In this document: positions 8,288 to 11,274 of the stretch, piece after piece
Numbering within the stretch: position 1 is the first letter of the stretch
Layout of the letters: the number at the start of each line of letters is the position of its first letter
Assembly (NCBI GenBank): GCA_027457225.1
Contig: DAIDTL010000021.1
Coordinates: 1-11,274 of the forward strand
Direction of reading: 5' to 3'
Origin: Ferrovaceae bacterium
GTDB lineage: Bacteria > Pseudomonadota > Gammaproteobacteria > Burkholderiales > Ferrovaceae
Length of the DNA stretch: 11,274 nucleotides
The notes under the pieces: model-generated
Told to the model about the DNA's origin: nothing
Database searches by the model: none
The model's input: only the letters and a program-made list of their open reading frames with translations
Program-made: the position numbers and the translations under genes

Positions 8288-9163
8288 ATGTCAATTCTGA
8301 TCAACAAAAATACCAAGGTCATTACCCAGGGAATTACGGGGAAGACCGGGATGTTCCACACCAAAATATGCAAGGAATACGCCTTTGGGGCGCAATGTTT
8401 CGTGGCGGGTGTCACGCCAAAAAAAGGGGGCCAGAGCTACGAAGGCATCCCCATTTATGACAGCGTTAAAGAAGCCAAAGCCCAGACCGGCGCCACGGTG
8501 TCCGTGATCTATGTGCCTCCTCCTTTTGCCGCTGCAGCCATTGATGAAGCGGTCGAGTCGGGCATTGATCTCGTGATCTGCATAACCGAAGGGATTCCGG
8601 TGCGTGACATGATTCGTACCTGTTACAGGATGCAGGGGAGCAAGACGCTGCTGATCGGACCCAATTGCCCTGGGCTGATCACGCCGGACGAGATCAAGAT
8701 TGGCATCATGCCGGGACATATCCATAAAAAAGGTCCCATCGGCGTGGTCTCCCGTTCCGGCACGCTAACCTACGAAGCGGTAGGCCAGTTGCGCGAACTG
8801 GGGCTGGGTCAGTCCAGTTGTGTGGGTATCGGCGGGGATCCGGTCAACGGCATGAAGCATATCGATATCATGAAATTGTTCAATGACGATCCTGAAACCG
8901 AAGCAGTCATCATGGTGGGTGAGATCGGCGGCGGCGATGAAGAAATCTGTGCCCGTTGGATCAAGGATCACATGAAAAAGCCGGTCATCGGCTTTATCGC
9001 CGGCGTGACGGCACCTCCCGGAAAACGTATGGGCCACGCAGGTGCCATTATTTCCGGGGGCAAAGGCACGGCTCAGGAAAAGTTGGCAGTGATGGAAGAG
9101 TGCGGGATCAAGGTCACCAAAAATCCGGCCGAGATGGGCAAGACACTCAAGTCCGTGTTGTAG
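8288..9163 (+). CDS. sucD: Succinyl-CoA synthetase (ADP-forming) alpha subunit
   Basis: The 291-residue partner of SucC binds CoA and carries the phosphorylated histidine. The N-terminal Rossmann region has VITQGITGKTGMFHT (11-25) and GVTPKKGG (41-48). GPNCPGLITP (124-133) and VSRSGTLTYEA (154-164) follow. The phospho-histidine is H250 in GKRMGHAGAIISGG. The start ATG follows the sucC stop as TGA-T-ATG. An open frame continues upstream inside sucC, but homology begins at 8288. G-rich sequence overlapping the sucC end may serve as ribosome-binding site, and translation is probably coupled. Length fits the family. Confidence 0.96.
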   Translation: MSILINKNTKVITQGITGKTGMFHTKICKEYAFGAQCFVAGVTPKKGGQSYEGIPIYDSVKEAKAQTGATVSVIYVPPPFAAAAIDEAVESGIDLVICITEGIPVRDMIRTCYRMQGSKTLLIGPNCPGLITPDEIKIGIMPGHIHKKGPIGVVSRSGTLTYEAVGQLRELGLGQSSCVGIGGDPVNGMKHIDIMKLFNDDPETEAVIMVGEIGGGDEEICARWIKDHMKKPVIGFIAGVTAPPGKRMGHAGAIISGGKGTAQEKLAVMEECGIKVTKNPAEMGKTLKSVL

Positions 9164-9178
9164 GAAGAAAGAAAGCCG

Positions 9179-9220
9179 GGGGTCAGGCCTCAATGCACTT
9201 GAGGCCTGACCCCTTTCCTT
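9179..9220 (+). terminator. Strong hairpin terminator after sucD
   Basis: GGGGTCAGGCCTCAA (9179-9193) and its exact complement (9199-9213) form a perfect 15-bp stem with a 5-nt loop, followed by TTTCCTT on the plus strand. It starts 15 bp after the sucD stop and lies 17 bp beyond the stop of convergent fur. On the minus strand the stem is followed by CCGGC rather than T residues, so it should act mainly on sucCD transcripts. Confidence 0.8.
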
Positions 9221-9230
9221 TATTTGCCTC

Positions 9231-9656
9231 CTATTTTTTGCGCGGGCAGTTTTCGTTCAGGCAATCGGCATAGATCTGCAGCGAGTGATCATGGATGGAA
9301 AATCCGCGTTCCTTCGCCACTCGGGCCTGACGCCGTTCAATTTCAGCATCGAAGAACTCCACCACGTGCCCGCACTGGAGGCAGACCAGATGGTCGTGAT
9401 GCTCGCCGGGGTTGAGTTCAAATACCGCCTTGCCGCTCTCGAAATGGTGGCGCACCAGAAGTCCGGCCTGCTCAAATTGGGTCAGGACCCGGTACACCGT
9501 GGCCAGCCCAATTTCCATGCCGTCCTGCTGCAGGCGCTTGTAAACCTCTTCAGCGCTCAAATGCCGGGTCTCAGAATTTTCGAACAACCCCAGCACCTTA
9601 AGGCGCGGTAGCGTTGCTTTGAGGCCAATGTCCTTGAGATCTTGCGGAACACTCAT
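9231..9656 (-). CDS. fur: Ferric uptake regulator Fur
   Basis: This is an iron-responsive DNA-binding repressor of 141 residues, full length for the family. The N-terminal winged helix includes DIGLKATLPRLKVLGLFE (9-26) and the recognition helix region ATVYRVLTQFEQAGLL (52-67). Metal-binding features are H32, the cluster HHDH (86-89), the CLQC pair (92-95) and the C-terminal C132/C137. The start at 9656 gives the normal Fur N-terminus; the frame continues upstream but has no homology there. Upstream of the ATG is a run of six C on the coding strand rather than a purine-rich site. It is divergent from bamE, with a 62-bp gap. I found no convincing Fur box in that gap. Confidence 0.96.
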   Translation of the reverse strand: MSVPQDLKDIGLKATLPRLKVLGLFENSETRHLSAEEVYKRLQQDGMEIGLATVYRVLTQFEQAGLLVRHHFESGKAVFELNPGEHHDHLVCLQCGHVVEFFDAEIERRQARVAKERGFSIHDHSLQIYADCLNENCPRKK

Positions 9657-9684
9657 GGGGGGAATCTGCAGGTGAAGATGGGTT

Positions 9685-9690
9685 ATTATA
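9685..9690 (-). promoter_or_regulatory. Likely -10 element of fur
   Basis: Read on the minus strand this is a perfect TATAAT, 28 bases upstream of the fur ATG, giving a predicted leader of roughly 20 nt. The -35 region (TATCCA or TTATCC at 17-18 bp) is weak. Confidence 0.45.
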
Positions 9691-9718
9691 GGCAGATTGG
9701 GCTGTACTGGATAAAACA

Positions 9719-10237
9719 ATGATTCGATCTGTCGCTGCGCTATTTCTGCTGATACTGGCTGGCTGTTCCTCGTTGAGCATGCCGTCGCTCCCGAGCATGC
9801 CGTCGTTCTCGAGTTTCCCGAGCCTGTCGTCACTGCCGAGCTGGCCTAGCCTGTCTTCCATCAAACCCTACACCCTGGATATTCAGCAGGGCGTCGTGAT
9901 CGACCCCGAAATGATCGGACGGCTGAAAGAGGGAATGACCCGGATCCAGGTGGGGTTTGTGCTGGGGACGCCATTGTTGGCGGATCCTTTTCATGCCAAT
10001 CGTTGGGACTATGTGTATTACGTGCGAAAAAAAGGAATAGTGGATCACCCACACAACCTGACCGTCTTCTTCAAGGATGACAAGCTGCAACGGTTTGAGA
10101 CGGACTATGCGTTGCCGCCTCCGGCCACTGCTGCGGCCGTTACAGCAACCCCGGCCGTTGCGGCAACTCCGGCTGCTGAGGCCAAGCCCGCTGCGCCCGT
10201 GCTTCCGCCGGCTGCTGTGCCAGTGGCCCCTCATTGA
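9719..10237 (+). CDS. bamE: Outer membrane protein assembly factor BamE (SmpA/OmlA family lipoprotein)
   Basis: This lipoprotein subunit of the BAM complex helps insert beta-barrel proteins into the outer membrane. The 172-residue precursor has a signal peptide ending in the lipobox LAGC with acylated C16. The following residue is serine, consistent with outer-membrane sorting. The BamE core spans about 50-130: YTLDIQQGVV, LKEGMTRIQVGFVLGTPLLADPF, RWDYVYYV and LTVFFKDDKLQRFE. Two additions are unusual: a Ser/Pro-rich linker of hexapeptide repeats between the anchor and the core (20-49), and an Ala/Pro-rich tail also with six-residue periodicity (about 131-172). These make it longer than E. 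coli BamE (113 residues). The ribosome-binding site is weak. The stop is one base before the dapB start, so the two are probably cotranscribed. Confidence 0.93.
   Translation: MIRSVAALFLLILAGCSSLSMPSLPSMPSFSSFPSLSSLPSWPSLSSIKPYTLDIQQGVVIDPEMIGRLKEGMTRIQVGFVLGTPLLADPFHANRWDYVYYVRKKGIVDHPHNLTVFFKDDKLQRFETDYALPPPATAAAVTATPAVAATPAAEAKPAAPVLPPAAVPVAPH
9776..9865 (+). repeat. Five 18-bp repeats encoding a Ser/Pro linker in BamE
   Basis: Five consecutive 18-bp units in frame encode hexapeptides of the form S-x-P-S-x-(P/S); the first three are SMPSLP, SMPSFS and SFPSLS. The first two units are nearly identical in DNA and later units have drifted. The tract separates the lipid anchor from the folded BamE domain. 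Confidence 0.8.
10136..10207 (+). repeat. Four degenerate 18-bp repeats encoding the Ala/Pro tail of BamE
   Basis: In frame, the units read AVTATP, AVAATP, AAEAKP and a more diverged fourth, each ending in proline. The first two are clearly related at DNA level. The tract follows the end of the BamE fold. Confidence 0.6.
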
Positions 10238-10238
10238 T

Positions 10239-11066
10239 ATGGCGCTTGGACTTTGCATTGCGGGTGGCAGTGGGCGAATGGGGCGGGCCCTGATGGAGGC
10301 GGTGGTCGCAGCGGACGACCTGGCACTGACCGGCGTGCTGGAACAGGAAGGCAACCCCTATCTTGGACGCAACCCCGGGGACTGGCTGGGTGTTCCTGTC
10401 GATGCGGTCATAACCTCAGATGTGCGGGCGGCGCTTGAAGCCAGTCAGGTGATGATTGACTTTACCCGACCTGCGGGGACGCTGGCGCATCTTGCTGCGT
10501 GCCAGTCATTGGGGCGTGGCATCGTGATCGGTACGACGGGTTTTAGCGAAGCTGAGAAAGAAACCATTCGGGTAGCCAGCCAACGGATCCCGATTGTTTT
10601 TGCACCCAACATGAGCATGGGCGTGACGCTCTCGCTCGCCCTGCTGGACCTTGCGGCGCGGGTGCTGCAACCCGGATTTGATGTTGAGATCACGGAGGCG
10701 CATCACCGCCACAAAGTAGACGCTCCCTCAGGGACAGCGCTGCGTATGGGTGAGGTGGTGGCGGCAGCGCGCGGCCAACGTCTGGCGGACGTGGCCGTTT
10801 ACGGCCGCGAAGGGGTCACCGGGGAACGCCGGCCGGACACCATTGGATTTGCGACGGTGCGTGGAGGAGATGTGGTTGGGGATCATACCGTTGCATTCAT
10901 GGGGCTCGGCGAACGGATCGAAATTACCCATAAGGCCAGCAGCCGCGCCAACTTTGCCTTGGGCGCTTTGCGCGCTGCCCGGTTTATCGCCGACAAAACC
11001 GCGGGCCTGTACGACATGCGGGATGTTTTGGGGCTCGCAGGCCTGTTGGGGCAGAGTCGGGTTTGA
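10239..11066 (+). CDS. dapB: 4-hydroxy-tetrahydrodipicolinate reductase
   Basis: This cytoplasmic enzyme of the diaminopimelate/lysine pathway reduces the DapA product using NAD(P)H. The 275-residue protein starts with the nucleotide-binding GGSGRMGRALME (9-20). VMIDFTRPAGT (71-81) and GTTGFS (98-103) follow. The catalytic and substrate-binding signature EAHHRHKVDAPSGTAL (153-168) has H155 and K159 corresponding to E. coli H159 and K163. FAPNMSMGV (121-129) is also conserved. The start at 10239 follows the bamE stop as TGA-T-ATG with no Shine-Dalgarno, so translation is probably coupled. The open frame continues upstream inside bamE but lacks homology. Length fits the family. The TGA stop lies inside the likely -35 box of the carA promoter. 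Confidence 0.96.
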   Translation: MALGLCIAGGSGRMGRALMEAVVAADDLALTGVLEQEGNPYLGRNPGDWLGVPVDAVITSDVRAALEASQVMIDFTRPAGTLAHLAACQSLGRGIVIGTTGFSEAEKETIRVASQRIPIVFAPNMSMGVTLSLALLDLAARVLQPGFDVEITEAHHRHKVDAPSGTALRMGEVVAAARGQRLADVAVYGREGVTGERRPDTIGFATVRGGDVVGDHTVAFMGLGERIEITHKASSRANFALGALRAARFIADKTAGLYDMRDVLGLAGLLGQSRV

Positions 11067-11091
11067 TCGACGCACGCTTTTAGGGTATCAT
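11063..11091 (+). promoter_or_regulatory. Probable sigma-70 promoter of carA
   Basis: TTGATC (11063-11068, four of six) is followed after exactly 17 bp by TATCAT (11086-11091, five of six). The -35 overlaps the dapB stop codon. Transcription would begin near 11098, 74 bases before the carA ATG. A perfect 5-bp dyad, TTCCG/CGGAA (11091-11105, 5-bp spacer), sits over the predicted start point and could be an operator. Confidence 0.55.
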
Positions 11092-11103
11092 TCCGCCAAT
11101 CGG

Positions 11104-11140
11104 AAACGGGAAAGTCGCGTACAGCGTCCTTCCCGTTTTT
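11104..11140 (+). terminator. Terminator-like hairpin in the dapB-carA gap (dapB terminator or carA attenuator)
   Basis: AAACGGGAA (11104-11112) pairs exactly with 11130-11138. An apical CGC/GCG stem (11116-11118, 11124-11126) closes a 5-nt loop, and TTTTT covers 11136-11140. It has the form of an intrinsic terminator. It lies after dapB but downstream of the probable carA promoter, so carA transcripts would have to pass it. Confidence 0.6.
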
Positions 11141-11171
11141 CATATCAAATCCCTTCTGGAGCACTCTTGTA

Positions 11172-11274
11172 ATGGCCCATGCCAGTGCCACCACGACGAT
11201 TGCGCCCGCCATTCTGGTTCTGGCGGACGGGTCGGTGTTCCGGGGGCAATCCGTCGGCACGCCGGGAATCAGTG
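11172..11274 (+). CDS. carA: Carbamoyl-phosphate synthase small subunit (5' end only)
   Basis: Thirty-four codons are present before the window ends. The N-terminal pattern LVLADGSVFRGQSVGTPG matches the conserved start of CarA, the glutaminase subunit that supplies ammonia to CarB for carbamoyl phosphate in arginine and pyrimidine synthesis. Position after dapB supports this, since dapB-carA-carB is a familiar order in proteobacteria. GGAG at 11158-11161 lies 10 nt before the ATG. The catalytic glutaminase domain is outside the window, so the call rests on this short motif and context. Confidence 0.85.
   Translation, partial: MAHASATTTIAPAILVLADGSVFRGQSVGTPGIS

Noticed and set aside
9214..9230. 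AGGAGG-like sequence just after the fur stop on the minus strand.
   Set aside because: No start codon or open frame follows it; the hairpin comes next.
9657..9835. Possible Fur box around the bamE start (GATAAAACAATGATTC) and an N-terminal extension of Fur upstream of 9656.
   Set aside because: The match to the 19-bp Fur consensus is poor beyond the first five bases. The extension lacks homology and would run into bamE.

Overview
The window looks like ordinary chromosomal housekeeping DNA from a Gram-negative proteobacterium, most likely a betaproteobacterium. The reasons are a BamE outer-membrane lipoprotein, a lipoprotein-processing signal, a soluble lytic transglycosylase of the Slt type, moderately high GC, and the order fur / bamE-dapB-carA, which I recall from beta- and gammaproteobacteria. 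Genus cannot be fixed from sequence alone. Nothing here looks like a mobile element, CRISPR array, prophage or defence island, and there is no RNA gene.

Layout. (1) 1-2063, minus strand: ttcA (tRNA 2-thiocytidine synthesis), then a class V alanine/serine-glyoxylate aminotransferase that runs off the left edge. (2) 2090-3253, plus strand: a MidA/NDUFAF7-like methyltransferase, divergent from ttcA with only 26 bp between start codons and ending convergently on cca with interlocked stop codons. (3) 3248-6342, minus strand: slt (TTG start) followed by cca with a 4-bp overlap. (4) 6463-7002, plus strand: a DUF2889 protein of unknown function. (5) 7123-9163, plus strand: sucC-sucD, encoding succinyl-CoA synthetase of the TCA cycle, preceded by a 120-bp region with a palindrome and short direct repeats and followed by a perfect 15-bp hairpin. 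(6) 9231-9656, minus strand: fur. (7) 9719-11274, plus strand: bamE-dapB, then carA, which is cut by the right edge. carA appears to have its own promoter, overlapping the end of dapB and followed at once by a terminator-like hairpin.

How the genes work together. The gene groups serve separate core functions: tRNA maturation (ttcA, cca), cell-wall turnover and lysine/diaminopimelate supply (slt, dapB), outer-membrane assembly (bamE), TCA cycle (sucCD), iron regulation (fur), arginine/pyrimidine supply (carA), and probably respiratory complex I assembly (MidA-like). Adjacent genes are arranged compactly, with overlaps of 4 and 6 bp and two TGA-T-ATG junctions.

The points most worth a second look are the carA leader hairpin, the two hexapeptide repeat tracts in BamE, the lost HD catalytic residues in Cca, the palindrome before sucC and the hairpin after sucD. 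I do not see a convincing new multi-gene system.
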